Notes: generated by a model not told the origin, from the sequence alone. Positions 38,401-47,315 are shown, counted from the first letter of the stretch. The stretch: DNA of 64,000 bases from Abyssibacter profundi (GCF_003151135.1 NZ_QEQK01000006.1:161805-225804); one strand, 5' to 3'. Translations and numbers: made by a program.

Positions 38401-38758
38401 ACCGGAGGGCCAGGATTGCACCGTGAGCAACATCAATCACCCGATTGACGTGACGCTGGAATTCTACGATCCGGCCGTATCCAGCAACGAGGTGGTGCTC
38501 ACGGTGACGTTCGCCGGCCAGGGGCAGGGTCAGGTCTCCGACAACCAGTTGCAGCTCGCTTGCGACTCCGGGGCGGGGTCCTGCCAGGCCCGGTACGCGC
38601 CGGGGACCGAGGTCACGTTATCGGCCACGCCCCTGAGTACCGACGATGTCTTCGACGGCTGGACCGCGCCGGCAAGCTGCGCCGCCGACCCGATGGCCGA
38701 TTGCCGTTTGCGTATGGATGCCGATACCACCGCCACCGCGGCGTTTGGACGCCAATAG
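35429..38758 (+). CDS. Large cysteine-rich repeat lipoprotein (GEVED plus InlB-type repeats)
   Basis: 1109 aa. Lipoprotein signal with LLGC (Cys17). A carboxypeptidase-regulatory-like domain follows (about 35-90: VTGTVQLESGAPVPNAPV, TTDEQGRYSL). A middle region (about 300-480) begins DYNDAPAAPEQRH and ends LGETEDYLDS, the hallmarks of the GEVED domain. From about 490 to the end there are some seven tandem repeats of 75-95 aa, like the divergent InlB B-repeat, each with VxGxGxV..., GTxVxLxAxP and WxGxC blocks. Most repeats carry paired cysteines, suggesting disulfides. Likely a surface or periplasmic adhesin or matrix protein. ATG 35429 follows AGGGAG. Confidence 0.8.
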   Translation: MYRWILTAVLAAALLGCDSSTITVQDAQTDSPVALPDRVTGTVQLESGAPVPNAPVMLRSVADDTLVATGTTDEQGRYSLNTNGQRSYYVSVQARFAEGTEATGGRLADLTGPGRGALETIVLPDLSASALSIVGDQARGDGLEIQGLPSQVTALRARAYGGSDGDSFPGEPVTADESFARLGHVWFSATDVSEDPVTQFTPPLQVRVTVSTADLRLLEDAEADTGIIEVAMVSFDESRGLWRSESPGRLEDANGQPVPESALADITAGAYAGPLTVAFQAPHFSCWSFVSFHRLGPPDYNDAPAAPEQRHLRPTVTPASPLAYDDLWLGDFVSGEQAPRRSDSADDGILFCGSQTWVKASYRRNRNRSFDRRGYLQVVQVFGNLADIEGDEGLGVDFGTQGQWTGRNIPVDNWGPGAVASAYLRLDLPSGQATTSGASGHTSGYTRLMLTAAPIDERQALASSTFELGETEDYLDSCRYRLRINVDGDLGSQVTADGQTCTPEASCEVIVGAQETLQMQAMIDGQPVAVRWSVREQRDGPSANCPDGTTCSFTRTETARIDVRGGLAVARFPRRPVVTLSVGGRGQVTDDQGLIDCDARDPAMPPSFEACQGQYGDGDVVALTAQPADGYELSRWVNLDCLEGAVPSVCRVAMAFDERPYGRVIFAPQPTLTVAAGGGGRVVSEPAGINCDGNQPVAADCSLQQPTGTQVTLIAQPDQGQGVQSWSGACLGTQGSRCTLALTENTEVGVNFSAAANLTASVAGAGRLDSTPAGIACTDAGGDCDEAYALGTEVELAATPAPDFGLVGWTGACAGETGFICRVTMDQPTEVGVAFGERFDLSVEVVGNGGAVDGTGNIFNCEADEAGTDPCQETYTDGDRVTLEASAFEGNEFVEWGGDCAFAAASPTCQFQISGDTRVTATFRPTVQNHPLTLTVSGLSGSAGDYDERLICNNSSSPCTQTYAAGSTVMLFAFPDDSAHAVRWGGACQGTPEGQDCTVSNINHPIDVTLEFYDPAVSSNEVVLTVTFAGQGQGQVSDNQLQLACDSGAGSCQARYAPGTEVTLSATPLSTDDVFDGWTAPASCAADPMADCRLRMDADTTATAAFGRQ

Positions 38759-38832
38759 TGGGGTGATGTGCATGGATGCCTGTTGCGGCCGGCAGGCCGC
38801 CACTGGAATGGCCGAGATCGGCCGCTGCGCCG

Positions 38833-39942
38833 CTAAAGTGCGACCGCAGCGGCCGGGCCGGCCGGCCGGCCTGTCGTTGCCGCCCGTGTCACCAGTGCCT
38901 GGGCGATCTGGTCCAGCGGAAGCACCTGCTGGACACCGCCGCGCTTGATGGCTTCCTTGGGCATGCCGAAGACCACGCAACTGGCCTCGTCCTGCGCCAG
39001 GGTGATTGCCCCGGCATCGAACAGCTCTTTCATGCCGTCGGCGCCGTCGTCGCCCATGCCGGTCAGGATGGCAGCCACCACATTGCTGCCACCGTACATG
39101 GCGGCGGAGCGGAACAGCACGTTGACCGAGGGCCGATGCCGTGACACCAGCGGACCGTCCTTGACCTGCGCGTAGTAGCGGGCCCCGCTGCGTTTGAGCA
39201 GCGTGTGCCGTCCTCCCGGTGCGATCAGCGCGTGGCCGCGCAGAATCGATTGTCCGTCCCGGGCTTCGGCCACGCGGATGCGGCAGCTCTTGTCCATGCG
39301 CTGTGCAAACGCTTCGGTGAAGCGCTCGGGCATGTGCTGGACCACGAGGATGCCGGGGCAATCAATGGGCATGGCCTCCAGCACCTCGCGGACCGCTTCG
39401 GTGCCTCCGGTGGAGGCACCGATGACGATGATTTTTTCGGTGGATTCCACCAGCGCCGCGCCGGCACCGACCTTGCGCTGGATGACGGCATCGGCCGTGA
39501 GTTTTTTCTGGATCACACGTCGCTCGGTCCGTTGGCGCGGCTTGGCCCGTGCCGCTGCGCGGATGGTGTCCGCAATACGCGTGCGGCTTTCGGTCAGATG
39601 TTCACGCGTGCCGACCTTGGGCTTTTCGATCACCTCGATGGCGCCCATTTCCAGCGCGGCAAAAGCCGAATCCGAGCCCTTGGTCGTCAACGAGGAACAG
39701 ATCACCACCGGGATGGGGTGCTGACTCATGAGCTTTTCGAGGAAGGTCAGCCCATCCATCCGAGGCATTTCGATGTCGAGCAGAATCACATCGGGAACGC
39801 GGCGTCGCAGCTTTTGCGCGGCGACAATCGGATCCTGGGCCACATCGCTGACCTCGATATCCGGTTCGGCATCCAGTAATGCCTTAAGGGTTTGTCGGAC
39901 GATAGCCGAATCATCGACGATCATGACCTGAATGGCTGTCAT
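38833..39942 (-). CDS. cheB: Chemotaxis protein-glutamate methylesterase CheB
   Basis: 369 aa. Receiver domain (about 1-120) with [12 protein letters not shown] and [14 protein letters not shown]-terminal methylesterase with catalytic Ser in [12 protein letters not shown], His in [13 protein letters not shown] and Asp in [12 protein letters not shown]. It removes methyl groups (and deamidates glutamines) on the chemoreceptor when phosphorylated by CheA. ATG 39942 overlaps the cheR stop by 4 bases. Last gene of the operon; the frame upstream of the ATG is not CheB-like. Confidence 0.97.
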   Translation of the reverse strand: MTAIQVMIVDDSAIVRQTLKALLDAEPDIEVSDVAQDPIVAAQKLRRRVPDVILLDIEMPRMDGLTFLEKLMSQHPIPVVICSSLTTKGSDSAFAALEMGAIEVIEKPKVGTREHLTESRTRIADTIRAAARAKPRQRTERRVIQKKLTADAVIQRKVGAGAALVESTEKIIVIGASTGGTEAVREVLEAMPIDCPGILVVQHMPERFTEAFAQRMDKSCRIRVAEARDGQSILRGHALIAPGGRHTLLKRSGARYYAQVKDGPLVSRHRPSVNVLFRSAAMYGGSNVVAAILTGMGDDGADGMKELFDAGAITLAQDEASCVVFGMPKEAIKRGGVQQVLPLDQIAQALVTRAATTGRPAGPAAAVAL

Positions 39943-40784
39943 GACGGGTTCTCCAACGGTCGCTGGTAAATGGTGGGTGCGACGTAGCGCAGCGGCGTGC
40001 GGATGCCGCTGAATGACTCCGAGTGACCCACGATGAGATGGGCGCCAGGCGCCATGACATCGTGCATGCGGCTGATCACGGCCTCGCGCGTGGCATTCGA
40101 GAAGTAAATCATGACGTTGCGGCACATGATCAGATCGAATGGCGCCTCGAATGCATAGGGGTCGCTGACCAGATTGAAGCGCTTGAAGGTCACGGCCGCC
40201 CGAAGCTCAGGCCCCATGGCCACGCGTGTGTCCTCGGCGTCACGACCCCGAAGCAGATACTTGCGGCGCAAGTCGTCTGGTACGGGGGCGACATCCACCT
40301 GCGAGTAAATGCCGGCGGCCGCGGTCCGGAGCACCGTGGTGCACAGGTCTGTGGCCAGGATTTCGAAGCGCAGCCCGGGCGTGCGGCTGGCCGCTTCGTT
40401 CAGCACCATGGACAGGGTGTAGGGCTCGTGCCCCGCCGAGCAGCCCGCGCTCCAGATGCGCAGCGGCCGGCTTAGGCCGGGGCGCTCGCAGGCATCGGGC
40501 AGCCAGTCGCTTTCGAGAAAGCGAAAATGATCGGCCTCGCGAAAGAACGCTGTTTTGTTCGTGGTCAGCGCGTCGATCAGCGTGATCAACGCGGAGCCCT
40601 GTACCTTCAGTGTGTGTTCGACGTAGCGGTCATAGCTGCTGAAACCGCCGGCAACGACATGCTTGCGCAGGCGCGACTGCACCAGCGAATGCTTGTCCTG
40701 GTTGAGCTCGATGCCCGCATGGCGACGGAGAAATGTCGCGATAGCTTCAAAGCCGCTGGCCGATAAAGGGGCCGGCTGCTGCAT
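39939..40784 (-). CDS. cheR: Chemotaxis protein methyltransferase CheR
   Basis: 281 aa from ATG 40784. N-terminal helical domain ([20 protein letters not shown]), then SAM-binding methyltransferase with [41 protein letters not shown] and [18 protein letters not shown]. It methylates receptor glutamates. The beta-subdomain that binds receptor C-terminal pentapeptides lies about residues 145-215. Its true start is not certain: GTG at 40814, just after the cheW stop, is an alternative. Overlaps cheB by 4 bases. Confidence 0.95.
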   Translation of the reverse strand: MQQPAPLSASGFEAIATFLRRHAGIELNQDKHSLVQSRLRKHVVAGGFSSYDRYVEHTLKVQGSALITLIDALTTNKTAFFREADHFRFLESDWLPDACERPGLSRPLRIWSAGCSAGHEPYTLSMVLNEAASRTPGLRFEILATDLCTTVLRTAAAGIYSQVDVAPVPDDLRRKYLLRGRDAEDTRVAMGPELRAAVTFKRFNLVSDPYAFEAPFDLIMCRNVMIYFSNATREAVISRMHDVMAPGAHLIVGHSESFSGIRTPLRYVAPTIYQRPLENPS

Positions 40785-40818
40785 GCCGGCCACCGCGACG
40801 CTGATCGCAGCCACGGCG

Positions 40819-41349
40819 TCAGGCCGGCTCTGCAATCCGGTCGGTTTCGACCGGCTCGGCATTGCGGGCGACGTCCTGTAGTTGCTCCTTGGACAGCACG
40901 CTGTCCATGTCGAGCACGATCAGGAAGCTGTCATCGACACGGGCCACATGGGCAATGAAATCGGTGCGAATGCGGTTGCCCATGGGGGGTGCCTCGGCGA
41001 GCGACTCCACAGGCAGGTCCAGCACCTGTTGCACAGAATCCACCAGTACCCCGATCAAGCTGATGCGTTCCTCGCAGCGGACCTCGGTGATGATGATCGA
41101 GGTGGCAATCGTGGGCTCGACGGACGGCATGCCGAATTCCAGCCGCAGGTCAATCACCGGGACCACGCTGCCGCGGATGTTGATCACGCCGCGCATGAAC
41201 TCCGGGGTCTTGGGGATTCGGGTGATGCTGGTGTACTCCAGCACCTCACGGACCGAGTCGATGGAGATGCCGTAGGCCTCGCTACCCAGATTGAAACTGA
41301 GGATTTGCTTGGCCTGGGTCTGTTCGCTGAGATCGTAGGGATGAGTCAT
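40819..41349 (-). CDS. cheW: Chemotaxis adaptor CheW
   Basis: 176 aa single CheW domain: ILSFNLGSEAYGISIDSVREVL, GVINIRGSVVPVIDLRLEFG and SLIGVLVDSVQQVLDLP are the typical blocks. It couples receptor to CheA in the signalling array. A roughly 25-residue acidic tail extends past the usual fold. It lies 47 bp downstream of the receptor gene and 34 bp upstream of the chosen cheR start. Confidence 0.96.
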   Translation of the reverse strand: MTHPYDLSEQTQAKQILSFNLGSEAYGISIDSVREVLEYTSITRIPKTPEFMRGVINIRGSVVPVIDLRLEFGMPSVEPTIATSIIITEVRCEERISLIGVLVDSVQQVLDLPVESLAEAPPMGNRIRTDFIAHVARVDDSFLIVLDMDSVLSKEQLQDVARNAEPVETDRIAEPA

Positions 41350-41396
41350 GTTCCTGCTCCGGGAAAGGGCGGCCTTGCGGCCGCCGGATCGTCGAT

Positions 41397-43334
41397 TTAG
41401 TACCGGACGAATTCCTTGAGATGGTCGTGATCGTCTCCCAGGTCCAGGTCGACTCCATCGCCGTCATTCGCCGGCGAGAAATCGTCGATACGGGCGGCTT
41501 CGGGCAGTTCGAGATCATCGAGATCCGGCTCGAACTCATCCGCTCCCTCGGGCTGGTCCTCAATACCCACCTCGGGCTTGTTCTTGCCCCGGGACAGCTT
41601 GTTCATGTTCTCCTGCATGGAGGACGACTGATCCGCCAGCACGCTGGCCGTGGCAGCCATCTGTTCGGCGGCCGCCGCGCTTTGCTGGACGACCTCATCC
41701 AGCTGCTTCAGCGCCTTGTTGATCTCGTCAGCGCCGGCATCCTGCTCGGTGGAGGCGACGTTGATCTCCTTGACGAGTTCGGCGGTCTTGCGGATATCCG
41801 GCACCAGGCGGGTCAGTACTTCGCCCGCTCGCTGCGAGATCTCCACACTGCCCGACGCGGTTTCGCTGATCTCTTCGGCGGCCTTCTGGCTGCGTTCGGC
41901 GAGCTTGCGGACCTCGGCGGCCACCACGGCGAAGCCTCGGCCGTGTTCGCCGGCACGGGCGGCTTCGATGGCGGCGTTCAGGGCCAGCAAGTTCGTCTGG
42001 CGGGAGATCTCCCCGATCACGGTGATCTTCTCGGCAATTTCCGTCATGGCGATGACCGCCTTCTCGACCGCTTCGCCGCCTTCTCGCGCGCCTTCGGAGG
42101 CTTTCAGCGCGATTTGTTCGGTCTGGCTGGCGTTGTCCGAACTTTGCCGGATGTTCGCGGCCATCTCTTCCATGGATGAGGAAATCTCCTCCAGCGATGC
42201 GGCCTGCTGGGCTGCACCCTGGGCGATTTGCTGGCTGGTCGAGTTGATTTGCTCGCTGCCCGAGGCGACATCATCCACGCTGCCACGAACGGCTTTGGCG
42301 GTGACCATCGTGCCGCGGATGACCACCCAGGCCAGGATCAAGCCCAGCAAGAGGCCGGCGCCGGTGACCACCACCAGCAGGTTGCGGGTGCGTTCGAAGG
42401 TGTCACTCGCCGTGGCCACGCCTTCGTTCATCGTCTTGAAGCCAAGACGGGTGAGCGACTCCATGGTGGCCTGGGCGCGATTGAGCTGATCGCGGCCCTG
42501 GAAGGTGGCCAGTTCAAACGCGACGTTGGTGGCGTTTTCGTCCTTGATATCCAGCACTTCCTGGTGGATTTGCTGCCACTGGTCCAGGGCGGTGGTAAAC
42601 GCCACGTACTGCGTTGAAAGGTCTGCGGGGACCTGGTCGGCCAGTGCGGTGGACAGATCCTCGACACGCATGGTGATGTCTTCCATGGACATTGCAAAGG
42701 TGTCCATGTCCTCCAGCCAGCGCGAGAGCAGGAAGTTCTTCTCGTCGCGCTGCAGCTCGGCCAGTGCACGCATCAGACGTTGGGCGGTAAGCGCGGCGAC
42801 GGCAGCGGTTGGCTCGTCGGTCATCCGCTGCTCTAGTTCGGCGGTCAGTCCGTCGAGCCGTTCTGCCATCACGCCATAGGCATCGCGGCCTTCGTTCTGG
42901 GACAGCAGGCGCGATTTGAGATCCGTGTTCTGACGGGCCAGGCGCACCACATTGTTTTTGGTGACCTCATACTGCTCCCAGTCACGCATGAACTGGTTGA
43001 TCTGCTGCATTTCCTCCTCGCTGGCGAGTTCTTCGAAATGCGCCAGAGCGTCTTTCATGGTGGCGACCTGTTCGTCGATTTCCTTGGCGAAGACAGCCAT
43101 TTCGTCTTCCGTCTCGGCCAGCAGGATGTTCTTCTCGGCCCTTGAAACAGCCATGAGTGCACGATCGATCTGAGCGGACTCGCTGACCTTTTCAGATGGC
43201 CCAGCCACCGTGACCTGCATGGTGGTATTGAGCTGTTCGAGCGCCGTGAGCGAGTAGAAGGCGGTGACGCCGATGACGGTGATCAATATGCCGAACCCGA
43301 CGATCACCTTGGATATCACAGTGGTATGTTTCAT
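41397..43334 (-). CDS. Methyl-accepting chemotaxis protein, HAMP-less, with C-terminal tether
   Basis: 645 aa. First membrane helix about 8-30, a long all-helical periplasmic sensor (about 35-310), second helix about 317-338 ([21 protein letters not shown]), then directly the cytoplasmic methyl-accepting domain, with the hairpin tip [19 protein letters not shown] then [19 protein letters not shown] see no HAMP domain between membrane and coiled coil. A roughly 60-residue acidic, Pro/Gly-containing tail ends in EFVRY, which fits the pattern aromatic-x-x-aromatic at the extreme C terminus known to tether CheR/CheB. Located between cheA and cheW. Confidence 0.93.
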   Translation of the reverse strand: MKHTTVISKVIVGFGILITVIGVTAFYSLTALEQLNTTMQVTVAGPSEKVSESAQIDRALMAVSRAEKNILLAETEDEMAVFAKEIDEQVATMKDALAHFEELASEEEMQQINQFMRDWEQYEVTKNNVVRLARQNTDLKSRLLSQNEGRDAYGVMAERLDGLTAELEQRMTDEPTAAVAALTAQRLMRALAELQRDEKNFLLSRWLEDMDTFAMSMEDITMRVEDLSTALADQVPADLSTQYVAFTTALDQWQQIHQEVLDIKDENATNVAFELATFQGRDQLNRAQATMESLTRLGFKTMNEGVATASDTFERTRNLLVVVTGAGLLLGLILAWVVIRGTMVTAKAVRGSVDDVASGSEQINSTSQQIAQGAAQQAASLEEISSSMEEMAANIRQSSDNASQTEQIALKASEGAREGGEAVEKAVIAMTEIAEKITVIGEISRQTNLLALNAAIEAARAGEHGRGFAVVAAEVRKLAERSQKAAEEISETASGSVEISQRAGEVLTRLVPDIRKTAELVKEINVASTEQDAGADEINKALKQLDEVVQQSAAAAEQMAATASVLADQSSSMQENMNKLSRGKNKPEVGIEDQPEGADEFEPDLDDLELPEAARIDDFSPANDGDGVDLDLGDDHDHLKEFVRY

Positions 43335-43379
43335 GGACGTGTCCTCTTGATGCGCCGGGTGACGCCGATCTGGTCTGGA

Positions 43380-45425
43380 TTAATGAACGGTGGAGGTGTA
43401 CTGCAGCGAATTGCCCTGGGCATTCGCCTGTCGGTGCTGGGCCATCACGATGGCCAACTGGGAGATATCGAGAATGAGTGCCACGGAGCCGTCGCCGAGA
43501 ATCGTGGCGCCGGCTAGGCCTTCGACGTCTTCATAGACGTGGCCGACCGATTTGATGACTGTCTGGTGCTGGCCGATAACGGCGTCGACGACAAAACCCA
43601 CTCGGTCATCGCCGCTGCGGGCGATCACCACCTGGTGTGTTTCGGGGCGGGCGCCGCCAATCTCGAACCAGTGACGCAGCGCGACCCGGGGCAGCAGCTG
43701 TTCGCGTAGCTCGACCAGGCCGAACAGCCCCTGGGCATCGGCATCGCTGATTTCCAGACACTCCTCGACCGCGGACAACGGAATGACAAAGCGGTCGGGG
43801 CCGAGCTCAACGAGCAGGCCTTCGATAATCGCCAATGTCAGCGGCAACTGGATGTGGATGGTGGTCCCGACGCCCAGCTCGCTGCTGATGTTCAAGGTTC
43901 CCCGCAGGGCCTCGATGGATCGCTTGACCACATCCATGCCCACGCCGCGACCCGAAATGTTCGAGATGGTCTGGGCGGTGGAGAATCCCGCCTGGAAGAT
44001 GAGCTCGTAGCATTCCTGTTCGCTGAGCTGGGCATCCGCCTTGATCAGTCCGCGTTCGATGCCCTTGGCACGTAATTTCTCGGCGTCCAGCCCTTTGCCG
44101 TCGTCTCGTACCTCGATCAACACATGTGAACCGCGATGCTGCGCAGTCAGGGTGATCTGCCCGGTACGTGGCTTGCCGACGGCTTCGCGTTCGTCGGGCG
44201 ATTCCACGCCGTGATCCAGGCTATTGCGGATGAGATGGACCAGCGGATCGCCCAGTTTGTCGATGACCGTCTTGTCGAGTTCGGTTTCCGCACCCTCGGT
44301 CACCAGCTTGATGTCCTTGCCGAGTTCGGTGGACAGGTCACGGACCAGGCGTCGGAACCGGGCGAAGGTGGAACCGATGGGCAACATGCGGATGTTGATT
44401 GCCGTGTCGCGCAAGTCGTTGGTCAAGCGTTCCAGTTCCTCGGCAATGCCCAACAATTCCTCATCGCTGCGGCGCGCCGTCAGATCCAGCAGCCGGGCCT
44501 GAGAGATCACCAGTTCGCCGACGACATTGATCAGGTGATCCAGGCGCTCGGCCGGCACCTTGACCGTTTCTTGCGGTGGTGCCGCAGCAGCCGGTTTGTC
44601 AGCCGGTTTCGGGCTGTTGTCAGGCTTGGCCGCGGTCGGCGCCGGCGCTGCCGCTGGTTCTGCGGTTGCCGTCGGTGTGGCTGCGGGCGCTTCGGCAGCC
44701 GGCCCGGGTGTGGACTCGCTGGCCGCCGCCCGGACCTCGATGTTGATATCCCAGTCGAAGCTGACGAATAGGAACACGTCATCAATGGCGTTGCGGGTCT
44801 GCTCGCTGAGCAGTTCGATGTCCCAGTCGACCAGGAGCTGCTCGGGATCCAGTTCGTCCAGGTTCGGTGTCCGCGCCGTGCTGGTTTGCAGGCGCATGTC
44901 ACCCAGCTCGCCCAGTTCGCGTAGCAGGTTCAGCGGGTTGGTGCCGGTCATGAACGTGTCGGCACTGGGACGAATCTTGATCTGGTAGCAGGTCTTTGAC
45001 GGTTCGGCCTGCGGCGCGTCAGCGGGCGGGGGCTCGCTGGGTGCGGCCGATGCCACGGCACCGCCGGTCTGGGTGACGGCACTCAGCCGGTTGAGCAGCC
45101 CGGCGGTGTCCGGGTGCTCGGCATTGGTGTCGATCAGCGTGCGAATATGATCCCGCGAGTCCAGCCCGATGCTGATCAGTTCCTGGCTGATGGAGAGTTC
45201 GCCACGGCGCACCTGGTCGAAGGCGTCTTCCAGGTGATGGGTGAAGGAGGACACCGCGTCAAAACCGAACATGGCGCCGCTGCCCTTGATGGTATGCATG
45301 GCACGAAAGGCCCGATCCACCAGCGACATGTCGTCAGGCGCATCTTCCATCTCCAGCAGCGCGGCCTCCAGGTCTTCCAGCAGGTCTGCGGTTTCCTGGC
45401 GGAATGTTTCCTCGAACGGCGTCAT
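43380..45425 (-). CDS. cheA: Chemotaxis histidine kinase CheA
   Basis: 681 aa. Hpt/P1 domain with His44 (AMHTIKGSGAMFGF), a second folded segment (about 145-245), a Pro/Ala/Thr-rich linker (about 245-290), dimerisation domain (VPAERLDHLINVVGELVISQ), ATPase with HLIRNSLDHGVE (N box), VRDDGKGLDAEKL and GRGVGMDVV, and a CheW-like regulatory domain to the end. It phosphorylates its own His44 and passes phosphate to CheB and a CheY. No cheY lies in the window. ATG overlaps the STAS gene stop by 4 bases. Confidence 0.97.
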   Translation of the reverse strand: MTPFEETFRQETADLLEDLEAALLEMEDAPDDMSLVDRAFRAMHTIKGSGAMFGFDAVSSFTHHLEDAFDQVRRGELSISQELISIGLDSRDHIRTLIDTNAEHPDTAGLLNRLSAVTQTGGAVASAAPSEPPPADAPQAEPSKTCYQIKIRPSADTFMTGTNPLNLLRELGELGDMRLQTSTARTPNLDELDPEQLLVDWDIELLSEQTRNAIDDVFLFVSFDWDINIEVRAAASESTPGPAAEAPAATPTATAEPAAAPAPTAAKPDNSPKPADKPAAAAPPQETVKVPAERLDHLINVVGELVISQARLLDLTARRSDEELLGIAEELERLTNDLRDTAINIRMLPIGSTFARFRRLVRDLSTELGKDIKLVTEGAETELDKTVIDKLGDPLVHLIRNSLDHGVESPDEREAVGKPRTGQITLTAQHRGSHVLIEVRDDGKGLDAEKLRAKGIERGLIKADAQLSEQECYELIFQAGFSTAQTISNISGRGVGMDVVKRSIEALRGTLNISSELGVGTTIHIQLPLTLAIIEGLLVELGPDRFVIPLSAVEECLEISDADAQGLFGLVELREQLLPRVALRHWFEIGGARPETHQVVIARSGDDRVGFVVDAVIGQHQTVIKSVGHVYEDVEGLAGATILGDGSVALILDISQLAIVMAQHRQANAQGNSLQYTSTVH

Positions 45426-45712
45426 GCCTGACCATCCATGCGGAACAAATCGACATCCAGGCCCAGTTGCTGCACCTGCGCGGCCACCGTCTCGGGGACC
45501 TCGCAGAAAAGCGGCTGATCGCTCTTGTCCGACAAGCTCTTGTGCGCGCTGACCAGTAGTTGCACACCCGCCAGATCGATCCGCTCCACGCCGTTTAGCG
45601 AGATCTGGGTGGGGGCGGCGTCGATAATCGCCTGCCGCACGGCGGTGACCCGCTCGATGGTCAGGTCACCTTCCAAGGTCATGGGCGATGCGTTGTTCGC
45701 TGTTGATGCCAC
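45422..45712 (-). CDS. STAS-domain protein of chemotaxis operon
   Basis: 96 aa single STAS domain (anti-anti-sigma/MlaB type): LEGDLTIERVTAVRQAIIDA, ISLNGVERIDLAGVQLLVSAHKSL. The usual phosphorylatable Ser in the D-S-G motif is Ala (DLAG), so regulation by a Ser kinase is unlikely. Such small STAS genes often head chemosensory operons, where their role is not well defined. First gene of the operon, with the FliA-type promoter 59 bases upstream. The start could also be a later ATG (MTLEGDL). Confidence 0.85.
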   Translation of the reverse strand: MASTANNASPMTLEGDLTIERVTAVRQAIIDAAPTQISLNGVERIDLAGVQLLVSAHKSLSDKSDQPLFCEVPETVAAQVQQLGLDVDLFRMDGQA

Positions 45713-45770
45713 GATGGCAGCCTCCGGTTCGCAGCCTGGTTGGGAAGCCGTGGCTTCCTGATTGGGTTTG

Positions 45771-45797
45771 GGATCGGCGACCCTCAGCGAAACTTGA
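45771..45797 (-). promoter_or_regulatory. Probable sigma-28 (FliA) promoter of the chemotaxis operon
   Basis: Minus strand TCAAGTTT (45790-45797), exactly 11 bases, GCCGATCC (45771-45778). The enterobacterial FliA consensus is TAAAGTTT, 11 bases, GCCGATAA: 7 of 8 and 6 of 8 matches with ideal spacing. It sits about 60 bases upstream of the STAS start codon. Its presence places the operon under flagellar late-class control. Confidence 0.85.
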
Positions 45798-45922
45798 GGC
45801 TTGTTGTTTGTTTGAGCCTGAACGGCTTGATCGGCCCGGCGACCGGTACCGGAAATTTCCTACAGGGCCGCGCGTGACCTCTCCATAGAGCGCATGAACA
45901 GGCGCTGGCTAAGCTGCAGCTC

Positions 45923-47314
45923 ATGTCTGGATCGTATGGCTTGGCAGCCACTGGGGCGTTCGTGTCAGGGAAGACAAAAGGGTGGGCTGTTCTCGGCAGG
46001 TGGGTTGCCATCATTGGCGGCCTCGTCGGTGCCACGGCCGCTGCTGCGGATGATCTCGCCCGGGCTTACGCCCTGGCGTTGGATCAGGACCCGACCTGGG
46101 TTGAAGCGCAGGCCCGCTATGCAGAAGTGCTGGCCGATCAGGAGTTGGCGCGGGCCGGCTACCATCCGGTTCTCACGCTCGCAGGCCGGGCCACGGCCAA
46201 CCACCGTGAAGTCGATGGTGAATTTTTCGGTCTCGACAACCTGAACCGTGATGACGATTTCGAGGCCTTGAGCTATGCCATCGCCCTGCGTCAGCCGCTG
46301 CTGCGGCTGGATCGCTGGCGGGCCAGAGATGTAGCGGCACTGCGATCAGGCGCAGCGCTGGCGCGTCTGCATGCAGCAGAAAGTGACTTGATGTTGCGCG
46401 TCGCCGAGGCCTACTTCGCGGCGCTGGATGCCGAGCAGGATCTCGAGGTTTTTCGCGCCGAGTTACAGGCCATCGCGGAGCGCGCCGACCAGATACGTGA
46501 GCAGACCCGTCTGGAACTGGCCACCCGCGCCGGTCAGTCGGAGGCCGATGCCCAGCGGGAACTGGCCCAGGCCAGGCTGCTGCGAGCCCGGCAGGCTTTG
46601 GACACATCTCGGGCCGAGCTGGCGTTGCTCACCGGCCAGCTGGCGACGGGGCTGGCCCGTGTCCCACTGTCACGAGCACTGCCCCCGGTCGAGCCGGCCA
46701 ACCAGCAGGACTGGGTGGAGCAGGCCCGCAGCAGCAATCCGATGCTGGTTGCGGCCCGGCTGGAATCCGAAGTGGCAGGCCGCCAGGTGGATGTGCAGCG
46801 GGCGGCACGATGGCCGACGGTGGATTTGATTGCCCAGCGTGAGTACCTCGACAACTCCGGCGGTGTCACCGGCGCGCGGGAGGATTCCGAAGACCTGATT
46901 GGGCTGGAGCTGCGTCTGTCGCTGTTTGATGGCGGAGAAGCTCGGGCGCGGACCTCGGCCGCGATGGCGCGCTACCAACAGGCCCTGGCCCGTCAGGCAC
47001 GGGCGCTGCGCCAGGCCGAGTTCGATGCCCTGCGAGCCTACTCGGCGCTGGAACTGGGGCAGGCTCAGATCGAGGCCCTGCAGGCGGCCCGGGGCGCAAC
47101 CTACGACGCGGTCGAGGCCACCGAGGGTGGAGTCTTTGCCGGCACCCGAACAGCCGTGGACCTGGTGCAGTCGCTGCGCGAACGCTTTGATGCCGAGCGC
47201 GCGCTGTCACGGGCCATTCATGCCTACCTGCTCAACAGCCTCCGATTACAGGCCGCGGCCGGCACCTTGGGGGTGGACGATTTGATGGCGGTTAACCGGC
47301 TGCTTAGCGACTAG
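45923..47314 (+). CDS. TolC-family outer-membrane channel protein
   Basis: 463 aa. Export signal at the N terminus (about 20-41, LGRWVAIIGGLVGATAAAAD). The mature part has the two-fold OEP repeat: LARAYALALDQDPTWVEAQARY, long alpha-helical hairpins rich in A/R/E/L, YAIALRQPLLR and IGLELRLSLFDGG as the two strand entries, and VEATEGGVFAGTRTAVDLVQ near the end. It forms a trimeric exit duct with a periplasmic adaptor. It starts one base before the adaptor-fusion gene and so belongs to the secretion unit at 45923-52151, rather than to the RND pump at 58-63 kb, which has its own TolC. Confidence 0.92.
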   Translation: MSGSYGLAATGAFVSGKTKGWAVLGRWVAIIGGLVGATAAAADDLARAYALALDQDPTWVEAQARYAEVLADQELARAGYHPVLTLAGRATANHREVDGEFFGLDNLNRDDDFEALSYAIALRQPLLRLDRWRARDVAALRSGAALARLHAAESDLMLRVAEAYFAALDAEQDLEVFRAELQAIAERADQIREQTRLELATRAGQSEADAQRELAQARLLRARQALDTSRAELALLTGQLATGLARVPLSRALPPVEPANQQDWVEQARSSNPMLVAARLESEVAGRQVDVQRAARWPTVDLIAQREYLDNSGGVTGAREDSEDLIGLELRLSLFDGGEARARTSAAMARYQQALARQARALRQAEFDALRAYSALELGQAQIEALQAARGATYDAVEATEGGVFAGTRTAVDLVQSLRERFDAERALSRAIHAYLLNSLRLQAAAGTLGVDDLMAVNRLLSD

Positions 47315-47315
47315 C

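Noticed and set aside
41421-42489. Two plus-strand frames opposite the chemoreceptor
   Set aside because: Antisense of Ala/Glu-rich coiled coil; no start signals; the receptor motifs on the minus strand are unambiguous.
45713-45922. Short precursor peptide gene for the export cassette
   Set aside because: Short frames exist, but none has a ribosome site, a leader/core shape or a Gly-Gly-type end; the stretch is explained by the FliA promoter and spacer.
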